A stretch of 64,000 nucleotides of DNA from CAMYMQ01 sp963730305 (GCA_963730305.1 CAVSRB010000002.1:1-64000); one strand, 5' to 3'. Shown: positions 52,179 to 60,393, numbered from the stretch's first letter. A program made the numbers and translations. Notes: generated by a model not told the origin, from the sequence alone.

Positions 52179-53235
52179 CTACGCCGCGCCCACCCCGTTG
52201 AACTCCTCGTAGAAGCCGAGCGCGCGCTGCATCGGGGCGTCGTCGATCTGGAGCAGGAAGGCCGGCGCCTTCGACGAGCCGTTGCGCAGGCTGATCGAGG
52301 CGTGGGTCGGCGCGGCCATGACGTCGTTCTCCTCGAACGTCAGCGCCGTGCCGTCGATCTCGGCCTCGCCCGCGCCCTCGACCACGAGGAAGCCGCAGCT
52401 CGACGACCGCCGCGGCGGGGTCAGGGTCTCGCCGGGGCGCAGCATGATCGCCGAGAAGCCGAGCACGGGCATGCACGACCCGCCGGTCTCCGGGTTGATG
52501 TAGGCGAGCTGGACCGGCTCGGCCGGCCCGGCGCCGCCGGCCAGGTCCTCGAGCGCCGACCGCACCTCTTTCCACGGGTAGCGGAACTGGGCGTATTTGT
52601 TGGCGACCTTGCCGAGCCGGTCGTACGGCAGGAGGCCGGCGCGGCGGAACCGGGTCTGCGACGAGTTCCGGCCGGTTGCCGGCGTTCTGCGGCTCGCCCT
52701 CGATGCAGTAGGCGGCCTCCATCTTGACCACCAGCGGCGCGTCGAGCGCGTCGAGCCAGACCATCGGCCCGCTGCCGCGATGCTCGTGCTCGTGCCAGAG
52801 CTGGGCCGGGGTCAGGATGACGTCGCCCTTGGCCATCGGGCAGCGCTCGCCCTCGACCGTGGTGAAGCCGCCGTCGCCCTCGACGATCAGGCGCACGGCG
52901 CTCGGGCTGTGGCGGTGGTTGGGCGCGGTCTCGCCGGGCAGGATGAGCTGGAGGCCGAAGAAGATCGAGGCGGTGGCGAACGGCTCGCCCTCGAGCCCCG
53001 GGTTGGCCAGCATCAGCACGCGCCGCTCGGCCTTCTCGATCGGGGTCAGCTCGCCCGCCTCGAGCAGCAGCGGCCGCAGCTCGCGGTAGCGCCACAGGTG
53101 CGGCACGGTCCGGTGGAGCGGCTTGTCATAGGGCAGGATGTTGCGCAGGTTCGGCCACAGCGGCTTGGCGCTGTTGGCGGCCAGCGCGTCGAGATAGCGT
53201 TCCGGCAGCTCGTCGATGGTGCCCAGGGCGGTCAT
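52179..53235 (-). pseudogene. Gentisate-1,2-dioxygenase-like bicupin, one frameshift
   Basis: Iron-dependent ring-cleavage dioxygenase family. From the ATG at 53235 (MTALGTIDELPERYLDALAA) the first cupin reads 'LILPGETAPNHRHSPSAVRLIVEGDGGFTTVEGERCPMAKGDVILTPAQLWHEHEH'. The metal ligands H-x-H and a later H are clear. Near 52665 the frame shifts. The second cupin follows in the other frame: 'GFSAIMLRPGETLTPPRRSSSCGFLVVEGAGEAEIDGTALTFEENDVMAAPTHASISLRNGS', which lacks the metal His set as is usual for this half. Nothing else of a gentisate pathway is adjacent except the MaoC gene upstream and, farther off, a GST. Confidence 0.85.
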
Positions 53236-53303
53236 GGTCGGTCTCCTCCACAATCCATTGCAGGGGAGCATGCGCGGTTCGCGCGGCGGCCGCCTTGCGC
53301 TGG

Positions 53304-53779
53304 ATCAAGCGGCGTCGCCGCCCTCGCGCCGGCGGTAGAACACCGTCGCGCTCAGGGTCGACTTCAGCTCGCCGCGCTGGTTCACGAATCTCTTGGTCGA
53401 ACTTGACGAGGCCCAGGTGCGGCTTGCTTTCGAGGACGCGCATCTCGGTCACGGTCGAGCGCACCGACAGGATGTCGCCGGGGACCACCGGCTTGTGCCA
53501 GCGGATCTTGTCCCAGCCCGGCGACGCTTCGGAGTTCATGTTGGGATAGGCGTCGAAATTCATCCGCCGGTACCACGCCGAGACCTGGGTGCCGCTGGCG
53601 CAGAGCTGGCCGAGCAGGGTGCCCTTCGCCGCTTCCGGATCGGTGTGATAGGGCTCCGGGTCGTATTCGCGGGCGAACGCGATGATCGCTTCGGCGGTCA
53701 CTTCGAGGGCGCCGTATTCCATCACCTCACCGACGGTGAAGTCCTCGTAGTGCCGCTTGTCGTAGGTGCTGCCCGCCAT
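53304..53779 (-). pseudogene. MaoC-like (hot-dog fold) dehydratase, one frameshift
   Basis: From the ATG at 53779: MAGSTYDKRHYEDFTVGEVM, then the hydratase motif 'AIIAFAREYDPEPYHTDPEAAKGTLLGQLCASG' with the catalytic Asp and His of the R-hydratase signature, 'RMNFDAYPNMNSEASPGWDKIRWHKPVVPGDILSVRSTV' and 'GLVKFDQEI'. Near 53386 the frame shifts and the expected end 'VNQRGELKSTLSATVFYRR' follows to the TGA at 53304. The break is one base. It precedes the cupin gene by 68 nt on the same strand, so the two may form one unit for an aromatic or acyl-CoA pathway. Confidence 0.85.
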
Positions 53780-53885
53780 CGTTCGCCTTTTGGATTGGTG
53801 TTCGCCCGGTCGCGCGGCAGAATGGCCGAGCGGCGGCGACTTGCAAACTGCGAAACGCCGCTTTGGCTCCAGGGGAGAGACAGGC

Positions 53886-54383
53886 ATGCACGGCGGTCTT
53901 GCCGCACGGGTGTTGGCGCTGCTGGTCGTGCTGGCGGTCTTGCCGGCCGCGCCCGCGGCGGCGCAGCGCGACGAGGTCCGCTTCGGCGCGACGGTGGTCG
54001 AGATCGTCTCCGGCGGCCGGGTCCACCTGCTGCGGGTCCAGCTCGCGACCACGCCGACGCAGCTCGCGCGCGGGCTGATGTTCCGCAAGGCGCTCGCGCC
54101 CTGGTCGGGGATGCTGTTCGACTTCGGCGTGCCCCAGATCGGCCAGATCTGGATGCGCAACACCTACATCCCGCTCGACATCCTGTTCATCCGCGCCGAC
54201 GGGCGGATCGAGAGCATTGCCCAAGGCAAGCCGCTGTCGGACCGGATCATGTCGTCGAAGGGACCGGTGCGGGGCGTGCTCGAACTCGACCGCGGCGCCG
54301 TGCGGCTGCTGGGCATCAAGCCGGGCGACCGGGTCCGCCACGCCATCTTCGGTGACCCGGTGGGCGCCAAGCGGTCCAACTAG
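53886..54383 (+). CDS. DUF192-family secreted protein, 165 aa
   Basis: Small exported protein of unknown function. Signal peptide 'MHGGLAARVLALLVVLAVLPA' ends with APAAAQ. The DUF192 core is complete: 'RVQLATTPTQLARGLMFRKAL', 'GMLFDFGVPQIGQIWMRNTYIPLDILFIRADGRIESIA' and 'VLELDRGAVRLLGIKPGDRVRHAIF'. The ATG at 53886 is chosen for the signal peptide; an upstream frame overlaps the MaoC gene. The family is common in alphaproteobacteria. Divergent from the MaoC gene. Confidence 0.92.
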   Translation: MHGGLAARVLALLVVLAVLPAAPAAAQRDEVRFGATVVEIVSGGRVHLLRVQLATTPTQLARGLMFRKALAPWSGMLFDFGVPQIGQIWMRNTYIPLDILFIRADGRIESIAQGKPLSDRIMSSKGPVRGVLELDRGAVRLLGIKPGDRVRHAIFGDPVGAKRSN

Positions 54384-54409
54384 CGCCCCCGGCGCGCGCT
54401 ACCCGCGGT

Positions 54410-55996
54410 CTACCAGAACAGCGATTCGCGCTTGCCGCCGTTGTTTTCGGCGCTCGCGGCGGCCAGCCGCTGGCGCATCATCCGCCCGGCGCTGAGCGGC
54501 GGTTGCTGCCAGCGCCGGCGGTCCTCTTCGAGCGACCGGTGGTGCTCGTCGGCAGCGGCGGCTGCCAGGTCGGGTGTGTCGGCGCCTGCCGGGGCCGTCG
54601 CGGCCAGAGGCTCGGCGTCGCCGTCGGGCGGCGCGGCGGCTTCGTCTTCGCCGTCCTCGACAGGGTCGTCCTCGGCACGGTCTCCTTCGGCGTCGGGCGC
54701 GGCGTCGTCGCCAGCCGCAGCCAGGCCATCGCCCACGACGTCATCCGCGCCGGCCGGCTCGTCATCCGCTTCGGGCTCAGCGTCGGCGTGCGGCTCGTCG
54801 GCGAACAGGTCGAGGCCGTCCTCGGCCCCGTCGGCATCCGTCTCTCCGGCGGCGCGATCCGGATCGCCGTCGGCATCGGCGCGCCTTTCGGCGGTGCCGT
54901 CCGCGTCGTCCGCACGGGCGTGGCCGTCGCCGGCCAGCTCGCCCGCCGCGTCGTCGGTCGGTGCGGCTTCGAGGGGGGCTTGCTCGTCTGCGGTGGCATC
55001 GTCGGGTGCCTCGTCGTCGGGGTTTCCGTCGTCGCCGGCGCGCGCGGCGGCCGGGCGGATCGCCAGGGCATAGGCCGTGTCGCCGGCAGGCGCGTCGTCC
55101 GCCTCCGGGACCACGTCGGGAATGGGCGCGTCGTCGCCCAGGGCGGTCGTCGCGGGTTGGTCCGCGTCGGCGTCGGCCGTCGCCCCACCGTCCTGGCGCA
55201 GCGCCTCGGTCTCGATGTCGGTGACCAGCAGGTGGCCGGGCGTGTTGGCGATGCAGAACGGCAGCCGGGCGGCCGACAGGGCGAGCTGGGCGGTCAGCGC
55301 GCTGGCCCAGAACACCGGAACCTCGCCGTCGCCGACGGTCACGGTGGGGCCCTCGTCGCCGACCGGTGCCTCCAGGCTCTCGATGCCCAGCGCGTCGGGG
55401 TCGCCGATCGCCAGCGGTGCGCCGTGCAGGTGCGGATAGGCGTCGCCCAACGCCTCGACCGCGGCGACGCCGTCCGCCGTCAAGGTTCGCATGGTAACGG
55501 CGAGGGGACCGCGGAAGGTCCCGCTCGATGTCGATTCCCGGCCGGTGATGAAGTGGGCCGGCGCCTCGCCGCGGGCGAGATAGGGCGTTTCGATCCCGGC
55601 GCCGGCGAGCACCGCCTCGAGGCCGTAGGACGAGCCCATCACGAAGGTCACGAAATCGCCCTGCCACTGGCCGTGCAGGTCGAGCAGGTCGCTCACCGCC
55701 TGGCCGTCGCGGAAGACCCGGTAGCTGCCAAGGTCGGTGCGCAGGTCGATGTCCTCACCCAGCTCGGGGATGTCCCACTGGCCGGGGGCGGTCTGGTAGA
55801 TCAGCGGGCAGGCCTGCGGGTTGGCGGCGCAGAAGGTGGAGAAGTCGTGCGCCAGGCCGTGCGGCAGGATCAGCAGGTTGCATTGCAGGTAGCCGGGGGC
55901 CGCCCCGAAGGTCGGCCGGGGATAGGCCGTCTCGCGCAGCGTCCGGCGCAGGTCGCCGGGTGCGTCGAGCGGCGGTATCGCGGGCAGCGCCGTCAT
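54410..55996 (-). CDS. D-glutamate-cyclase/DUF1445-like protein with a long acidic C-terminal extension, 528 aa
   Basis: Residues about 10-265 form a DUF1445 (YcsI, 'putative hydro-lyase') domain, a family related to D-glutamate cyclase: 'FGAAPGYLQCNLLILPHGLAHDFSTFCAANPQACPLIYQT', 'DLRTDLGSYRVFRDGQAV', 'DFVTFVMGSSYGLEAVLAGAGIE', 'FRGPLAVTMRTL', 'VPVFWASALTAQLAL' and 'PFCIANTPGHLLVTDIE'. Normal members end there. This one continues with roughly 200 residues rich in Asp, Ala and Glu, then a basic end ('HRSLEEDRRRWQQPPLSAGRMMRQRLAAASAENN'). Start at ATG 55996 follows GGAGAGG. The opposite strand's long open frame is a shadow of this repetitive region. Confidence 0.85.
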   Translation of the reverse strand: MTALPAIPPLDAPGDLRRTLRETAYPRPTFGAAPGYLQCNLLILPHGLAHDFSTFCAANPQACPLIYQTAPGQWDIPELGEDIDLRTDLGSYRVFRDGQAVSDLLDLHGQWQGDFVTFVMGSSYGLEAVLAGAGIETPYLARGEAPAHFITGRESTSSGTFRGPLAVTMRTLTADGVAAVEALGDAYPHLHGAPLAIGDPDALGIESLEAPVGDEGPTVTVGDGEVPVFWASALTAQLALSAARLPFCIANTPGHLLVTDIETEALRQDGGATADADADQPATTALGDDAPIPDVVPEADDAPAGDTAYALAIRPAAARAGDDGNPDDEAPDDATADEQAPLEAAPTDDAAGELAGDGHARADDADGTAERRADADGDPDRAAGETDADGAEDGLDLFADEPHADAEPEADDEPAGADDVVGDGLAAAGDDAAPDAEGDRAEDDPVEDGEDEAAAPPDGDAEPLAATAPAGADTPDLAAAAADEHHRSLEEDRRRWQQPPLSAGRMMRQRLAAASAENNGGKRESLFW

Positions 55997-56159
55997 CAGT
56001 CCTCTCCTCATCCCGCGGCGCGTCAGGCGCCGTGCGGCGCCGTCGTTGCGGCGCTCGAGGGACCGTATCAGCCAACTTCTGACGGGAAAGTTAACGCCCC
56101 GACGGCCGAATCCCGAGGCTGGGTGGCCGTTTCACAGGGCCTAGCGGACGATGCCGGTC

Positions 56160-56630
56160 CTAGCGGACGATGAAGGTGCCCTCGACCTCGATCGCGACGT
56201 CGAACGGCATCACCGCCACGCCGACCGCCGTGCGGGCGTGGCGGCCGGCATCGCCGAAGACGTCGAGGAACAGCTCCGACGCGCCGTTGACGACCTGGGG
56301 GATCTCGGTGAAGTCGGGCATCGCGTTGACGAAGCCGTTGAGCTTGAAGATGCGCTCGATCCGGTCGAGGTCGCCGTCGAGCGCCTGCTTGGCCTGGGCG
56401 ATCATGTTGAGCGCCGACAGCCGGGCCGCGGCCTGTCCCTCCTCGAGCGTGAACTCGCGGCCGACCTTGCCGATGTAGCGGACCTCGCCGTTCCACTTGG
56501 GCACCGCGCCGGAGATCAGCAGCATGTCGCCGTGGCGCGCCCAGCCCTCGATCTTGGCGACCTTGGGCGGCGCCGCGCTCGGCAGCTCGATCCCCAGGTC
56601 GGCGAGGCGGGCTTCGATTTGGCCGCTCAT
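56160..56630 (-). CDS. RidA-family protein (YjgF/YER057c/UK114), 156 aa
   Basis: Imine/enamine deaminase family. The YjgF-like core is 'ARHGDMLLISGAVPKWNGEVRYIGKVGREFTLEEGQAAARLSALNMIAQAKQAL', 'FKLNGFVNAMPDFTEIPQVVNGASELFLDVFGDAGRHARTAVGVAVMPFDVAIEVEGTFIV'. R in 'ARTAV' is the substrate-binding Arg of the family, and V-E-x-x can match the terminal strand. The length (156) is the longer subgroup of the family with an N-terminal helix. The gene is intact and stands alone between the DUF1445 and small secreted genes. Confidence 0.9.
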   Translation of the reverse strand: MSGQIEARLADLGIELPSAAPPKVAKIEGWARHGDMLLISGAVPKWNGEVRYIGKVGREFTLEEGQAAARLSALNMIAQAKQALDGDLDRIERIFKLNGFVNAMPDFTEIPQVVNGASELFLDVFGDAGRHARTAVGVAVMPFDVAIEVEGTFIVR

Positions 56631-56743
56631 TTCGGTTTTCTCCGTCGTTGCGTCGATTTCACTCGATAAGATCGTCCCGGCTCGGACACAATCCGGCTCT
56701 AGAGCGAACGGACTATACCGACGTGTTCCTTGGAGAGGCGACC

Positions 56744-57148
56744 ATGAAACGCTGCCGCCCAGCGATGTTCCGAACGATGCTCGTGCTGCTGCTGGCGGTA
56801 CCGGCCACGCCGGCGGCCGCCGGGAGCCTGATTTCCTCGACGGACTGGAAGGCCCGGGTCGACCGGACGCAGCCGAGCAAGCCGCGGCTCGTGATTTCCG
56901 CCAGACTGGTGCTGCCGACGCCGGGCTACAAGATCCGCCTGCGACTGGCGGCGCTGCTCAAGTCGTTTCCGCCGGTCCCGGTCTACGACCTCGTCCTGAC
57001 CCCGCCGAAAGGGCCGGTCGCCCAGGTGATCACCCGTGTGAACTTTCGCCAGGTCGAGCCGATCGCCGGGCCGGCGTATCGCAGGGTGATCATTCGCTAC
57101 CAGGGCAAGACCATCGCCCGCATCGCGGTGGACGACGCCAAGAAGTAA
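56744..57148 (+). CDS. Small secreted hypothetical protein, 134 aa
   Basis: ATG 56744 follows TTGGAGAGG. A signal peptide (MKRCRPAMFRTMLVLLLAVP, cleaved near AAA-G) is followed by a beta-rich basic domain: 'SSTDWKARVDRTQPSKPRLVISARLVLPTPGYKIRLRLAAL', 'VPVYDLVLTPPKGPVAQVITRVNFRQVEPIAG', 'YRRVIIRYQGKTIARIAV'. The pattern suits an Ig-like or lipocalin-like secreted protein; no family was recognised. Divergent from RidA and convergent with the flavin oxidoreductase. Confidence 0.7.
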   Translation: MKRCRPAMFRTMLVLLLAVPATPAAAGSLISSTDWKARVDRTQPSKPRLVISARLVLPTPGYKIRLRLAALLKSFPPVPVYDLVLTPPKGPVAQVITRVNFRQVEPIAGPAYRRVIIRYQGKTIARIAVDDAKK

Positions 57149-57157
57149 CGGCGGGCG

Positions 57158-58228
57158 CTACTCCGCCGCCGCGGCCGGGGTGAAGCCGAGCGCGGGCATG
57201 ACCTCCTTGGTGATCCGCTCGATCGTTGCGCGCTCCTCGGTTGCCGTCAGGTCGGCGTAGCGCGGGATGATCGCGATGTCGGTGAAGCCGAGATCGACGT
57301 ACTTGGCGATCCGCTCGATCGCCTGCTCGGGCGTGCCGATCAGGGTGCGGCGCCGGAAAGTGTCGATGATATCGCCCGTGTCGCTCATCTGCATCAAGAC
57401 CAACTCGTCCGACGCATAGTCGCGGTTCCACTGGTCGCCCTTGAACAGCTTGTAGAGCGCGCCGGCGTGTTCCTGGAGCGGACCGCGCGCGCGGGCGATG
57501 GCCTTCTCCTCGGTGTCGTCGAGGTGGGTCATGATCGAGACCAGCGCCTTGATCCCGTTCGGATCGTGGCCGGCCGCAGTCCAGGCGTCCTTGTACCAGC
57601 CGAACTTCTCGACCAGCGAGTCGAAGGACATCGGATACTGGTTCATCATCAGGTGGTAGCCGGCGCGGCCGGCCGCCTCGAAGCTCTCGCGCGAGTTGGA
57701 CGCGGCGACCCAGACCGGGACCTTCTCCTGCACCGGCACCGGCCAGGGCTCGACCTTGTCGAAGGTCCAGTATTTGCCCCGGTGGGCGAACGGTTCGCCC
57801 TGCCAGAACTTCTCGATCACCTCCAGCCCCTCGTACATCCGCCCCGCGCTCTCGTCCTGGGAGATGTGGAAGGCGGCGAACTCGTGGGGCACGAAGCCGC
57901 GCGAGACGCCCATGTCGAACCGGCCGTTGGAGAGCTGGTCGACCAGCGCATAGTCCTCGGCGACCTGGAGCGGGTGGCGCAGCGGCACCAGCGACACCGC
58001 GGCCAGCAGCCGGATGCGCTCGGTCTCGCGCGCCCAGGCGGCCATCATCACCGCCGGGTTGGGCACGGCGCCGCCGTAATAGTGGAAGTGATGCTCGGTG
58101 GTCATCACCCGGCTCCAGCCGAGCCGGTCGGCCAGCTTCACCGAATCGATCAATTCCTCGTAGAATTCCTGGCGCGACGCGGAAAAGCCTTCGCGCCACG
58201 TGGGCAGATAGAACAGCGACAGGTCCAC
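57158..58228 (-). CDS. Luciferase-like (LLM) flavin-dependent oxidoreductase, 356 aa
   Basis: The GTG at 58228 follows GGGAGG and gives MDLSLFYLPTWREGFSASRQEF. Family landmarks: 'WSRVMTTEHHFHYYGGAVPNPAVMMAAWARETERIRLLAAVSLVPLRHPLQVAEDYALVDQLSNGRFDMGVSRGF', 'VPVWVAASNSRESFEAAGRAGYHLMMNQYPM', 'TLIGTPEQAIERIAKYVDLGFTDIAIIPRYA'. It is a long-chain-alkane/nitrilotriacetate-type monooxygenase group member; the substrate is unknown. Divergent from an IclR gene across a palindrome, so probably controlled by it. Confidence 0.92.
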   Translation of the reverse strand: MDLSLFYLPTWREGFSASRQEFYEELIDSVKLADRLGWSRVMTTEHHFHYYGGAVPNPAVMMAAWARETERIRLLAAVSLVPLRHPLQVAEDYALVDQLSNGRFDMGVSRGFVPHEFAAFHISQDESAGRMYEGLEVIEKFWQGEPFAHRGKYWTFDKVEPWPVPVQEKVPVWVAASNSRESFEAAGRAGYHLMMNQYPMSFDSLVEKFGWYKDAWTAAGHDPNGIKALVSIMTHLDDTEEKAIARARGPLQEHAGALYKLFKGDQWNRDYASDELVLMQMSDTGDIIDTFRRRTLIGTPEQAIERIAKYVDLGFTDIAIIPRYADLTATEERATIERITKEVMPALGFTPAAAAE

Positions 58229-58308
58229 CGCCGAGCCTCCCTTGCGATTTGATTGCGCGGAGTGTGGCAAAGCCGAACGCCGTCGACAATCTTTGCAGCT
58301 TATGAAAA

Positions 58309-58335
58309 GATTATTCTCATATATTGCGAATAATC
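58309..58335. promoter_or_regulatory. Palindromic operator between the LLM and IclR genes
   Basis: GATTATTC (58309-58316) and GAATAATC (58328-58335) form perfect 8-bp arms around 11 nt. It lies 7 nt before the IclR ATG and 81 nt from the GTG of the divergent gene. Position and symmetry suit an IclR-type operator for both genes; binding is inferred. Confidence 0.7.
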
Positions 58336-58341
58336 CGAAGC

Positions 58342-59139
58342 ATGAGCCTGACACAGCGTACCACGGGAGTCGAAAGCGCGCGCAAGGCGCTGCGCCTGCT
58401 GCTCCAGTTCAGCGAGGACAAACCGCGGCTCACGGTCGACGCGTTGGCCGGGCAGGCGGGCATGCCGACCAGCAGCGCCTATCGCTACGTCGCCCTGTTG
58501 CGCGAGCTCGGCCTGGTCGAGGAGGGCGAGCGCGGGCTCTATCACCTGAGCGCGCGGGTCCACGACCTGTCCCGCGCCGCCGACGCCGCCGGCGGCCTGA
58601 TCCTGACCATCCGGCCGCTGCTCAAGCGGCTGGTCGACGAGACCGGGGAGACGGCGATGCTGATCCGCCTGCTCGGCGACGCCGCGGTCACGGTCGACCA
58701 CATCGAGCCGGACCAGCCGATCCGGCTGACCTACGCGCCGGGCCGCACCGTGCCGCTGACCGCCGGCGCGCCGGCCAAGCTGCTGCTGGCGTCGCTGCCG
58801 GCGTCGACCCGCACCGCTTATCTCGACAGCATGGCGCGCGCCGACCCCGCAGTGGCGCGCCGCCGGCCGGCGCTCGAGGCCGAGCTCGCCCTGATCCGCC
58901 AGCGCGGCTGGGCGGAGAGCGCCGAGGAGATCGACCCCGGCGTCTGGGGCACCGCCGCGCGGGTGATGGAGAGCGGGCGCGTGACCGCGTCGATCGGCGT
59001 GGCCGGCCCGTTGTCGCGCTTGGACGCGGACCGGCGGGCCGATATCATCGCGCGCACGATCGCGGCCGCCGAAGAGGCGTCGCGGCGGCTCGCCGAGCGG
59101 TCGTCGCAGCAACCGGCGCCGCCGCGCGCCGCGGAATAG
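58342..59139 (+). CDS. IclR-family transcriptional regulator, 265 aa
   Basis: ATG 58342 (MSLTQRTTGVESARKALRLL). N-terminal helix-turn-helix: 'KPRLTVDALAGQAGMPTSSAYRYVALLRELGLVEEGERGLYHLSARVHDL'. Effector domain: 'LLKRLVDETGETAMLIRLLGDAAVTVDHIEPDQPIRLTYAPGRTVPLTAGAPAKLLLASLP', 'ESGRVTASIGVAGPLSRLDADRRADIIARTIAAAEEASRRL'. The family responds to small aromatic or organic acids. It is divergent from the flavin-oxidoreductase gene, with an 8-bp-armed palindrome between, and the GST follows 19 nt downstream on the same strand. Confidence 0.92.
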   Translation: MSLTQRTTGVESARKALRLLLQFSEDKPRLTVDALAGQAGMPTSSAYRYVALLRELGLVEEGERGLYHLSARVHDLSRAADAAGGLILTIRPLLKRLVDETGETAMLIRLLGDAAVTVDHIEPDQPIRLTYAPGRTVPLTAGAPAKLLLASLPASTRTAYLDSMARADPAVARRRPALEAELALIRQRGWAESAEEIDPGVWGTAARVMESGRVTASIGVAGPLSRLDADRRADIIARTIAAAEEASRRLAERSSQQPAPPRAAE

Positions 59140-59158
59140 ACATCAACCGGGAGGCAGC

Positions 59159-59779
59159 ATGATCACCGTCTGGGGGCGAAAGAATTCGGTCAACGTACAG
59201 AAGGTCCTGTGGGCGCTGGGCGAGGTCGGCCAGCCGTTCGAGCGCAAGGACGTCGGCGGCGAGTTCGGCGGGCTGGACACGCCCGAATACATCGCGCTCA
59301 ACCCCAACAGCCGGATCCCGACCCTGATCGACGGCGACCTGGTGATCTGGGAATCGAACGCGGTCACCCGCTACGTCGCCGCCAAGTACGGCGACGGCAC
59401 CCTGTGGCCCGCCGACCCTGGCGTGCGCGCCCTGGGCGACCAATGGATGGACTGGGTGCAGACGACCCTGCTGGCGCCGATGCTGCCGGTGTTCTGGGGC
59501 CTGATCCGCACCCCGCCGGAACAGCGCGACATGACGGCGATCGCCGAGAACACGGCGAAGCTGGTCGGCTGCTTCGACATCCTCGACAAGGCGCTGGCCG
59601 GACGCGCCTACGTCGCCGGCGACGCCTTCACGATGGGCGACATCCCGGTCGGCGCGATGTGCTGGCGCTATTCCCAGCTCGACATCGACCGCGGCTCGCA
59701 GCCGAACCTGGAGGCCTGGCACGCCCGGCTGCAGGAACGTCCGGCCTTCCGCGAGCACATCATGCTGCCGCTGAGCTGA
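59159..59779 (+). CDS. Glutathione S-transferase family protein, 206 aa
   Basis: Thioredoxin-like N-domain (residues 1-80): 'MITVWGRKNSVNVQKVLWAL', a K-N-S-V-N start of the GSH site in the position of the usual catalytic Ser/Tyr. 'NPNSRIPTLIDGDLVIWESNAVTRYVAAKYGDGTLWP' has the conserved cis-Pro and E-S-N-A pair that bind glutathione. C-terminal all-helical domain: 'VAGDAFTMGDIPVGAMCWRYSQLDI' with the conserved Asp cap. Shine-Dalgarno GGGAGG. It follows the IclR gene closely. A maleylpyruvate-isomerase role is conceivable because a gentisate-dioxygenase-like gene lies nearby, but nothing ties them. Confidence 0.92.
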   Translation: MITVWGRKNSVNVQKVLWALGEVGQPFERKDVGGEFGGLDTPEYIALNPNSRIPTLIDGDLVIWESNAVTRYVAAKYGDGTLWPADPGVRALGDQWMDWVQTTLLAPMLPVFWGLIRTPPEQRDMTAIAENTAKLVGCFDILDKALAGRAYVAGDAFTMGDIPVGAMCWRYSQLDIDRGSQPNLEAWHARLQERPAFREHIMLPLS

Positions 59780-59786
59780 CCGCTGC

Positions 59787-59860
59787 GGCCGGCGCAGGCC
59801 GGCCGACGGCTTCGTGATCCGACAGGGGGCGGCGCCGGCAACGGCACCGCCTTCTTTGTT
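59787..59860 (+). terminator. Two hairpins after the GST gene, the second an intrinsic terminator
   Basis: First stem: GGCCGGC (59787-59793) with GCCGGCC (59798-59804). Second: GGCGGCGCCG (59828-59837) pairs with CGGCACCGCC (59842-59851), one mismatch, followed by TTCTTTGTT, the form of a rho-independent terminator. Confidence 0.7.
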
Positions 59861-59890
59861 CGTGACCGGTCCCCGTCGCTCGGGAACGGA

Positions 59891-59928
59891 CCCATCGGAC
59901 GTGAACGGCCCCCATCGGACGTGAACGG
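59891..59928. repeat. Two 18-bp direct repeats, period 20
   Basis: CCCATCGGACGTGAACGG occurs at 59891-59908 and 59911-59928, in the promoter region before the small acidic ORF. Two copies one helical turn x2 apart suggest a tandem binding site on one face of DNA. No known motif was recognised. Confidence 0.75.
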
Positions 59929-60032
59929 TTTGTGAACCTCCTGTTAACCATCTTTTCATGTGATGCGTGTCACTGTGCGTCTCATGGAAAACGGTTCCAA
60001 TAGCGTCATCCCTTGGAACAGGAGGCAGTGTG

Positions 60033-60170
60033 ATGACCTTTAAACCGACCAACCTCGACGATCTGCTGATCGATCTGCCGGAGGACGACAACATCCTCCT
60101 CGACAAGTCCATCTACGACGAGGTCGAGAGCTACTACAGCGACGATCTCCTGGATCTCGTGCAGAGCTGA
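60033..60170 (+). CDS. Small acidic protein, 45 aa
   Basis: ATG 60033 follows GGAGG (60021-60025). The product begins MTFKPTNLDDLLIDLPEDDN and has 13 acidic and 2 basic residues. D-D-L-L motifs at both ends ('NLDDLLIDLP' and 'SDDLLDLVQS') give an internally symmetric look. No cysteine, no signal peptide, no family recognised. It could be an acidic modifier, antitoxin-like or anti-nucleic-acid protein; that is speculation. It precedes hsp20 by 223 nt on the same strand, but hsp20 has its own promoter between them. Confidence 0.6.
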   Translation: MTFKPTNLDDLLIDLPEDDNILLDKSIYDEVESYYSDDLLDLVQS

Positions 60171-60216
60171 ACCCCACCGAACCTTAGGACACAGGCAGGC
60201 CATGGTCGCCGAAGCC

Positions 60217-60250
60217 CCCTTGATCGATTATTGGGCAATCCCCACATTTA
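60217..60250 (+). promoter_or_regulatory. Sigma-32 (RpoH)-like promoter of hsp20
   Basis: CCCTTGAT (60217-60224) matches the -35 form of heat-shock promoters; CCCCACATTTA (60240-60250) matches the C-rich -10. Their spacing of 15 nt is in the normal range. Transcription would start near 60257, giving a leader of about 137 nt before the hsp20 ATG. Known from RpoH consensus; not tested. Confidence 0.75.
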
Positions 60251-60345
60251 AGGCCAATCCAAGGCCGCCGACGCTCGTCTTCGATGCCGAACAGGATCGC
60301 AAGGACGAGGGCGGAAAGTGGGGGGTGCCGATCGACGGGCCCCGA

Positions 60346-60385
60346 CCGGCCTCCGGGCCGGAGCAACTCGCTCATGAGGAGGAGT
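60346..60385 (+). ncRNA. ROSE-like RNA thermometer in the hsp20 leader (candidate)
   Basis: The last leader hairpin, 60366-60385, pairs ACUC-CUC with GAG-GAGU around a 5-nt loop, with one bulged G on the 5' side inside UCGCU. The sequestered part, GGAGG at 60378-60382, is the hsp20 Shine-Dalgarno. ROSE elements of alphaproteobacterial small heat-shock genes have exactly this: a U-Y-G-C-U anti-Shine-Dalgarno with a bulged G. A second stable hairpin, CCGGCC/GGCCGG (60346-60361), sits just before it, as in multi-hairpin ROSE leaders. Folding was done by hand. Confidence 0.65.
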
Positions 60386-60393
60386 GTGCGCCG

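Noticed and set aside
54503..56173. 556-aa open frame on the plus strand
   Set aside because: Opposite to the DUF1445 gene; its length comes from the Asp/Ala-rich codons of the real gene. It has Val/Gly/Arg-rich shadow composition and no recognisable domain.
60202..60393. Longer start for Hsp20
   Set aside because: The interval carries a promoter and leader hairpins, and the Shine-Dalgarno sits right before 60394.
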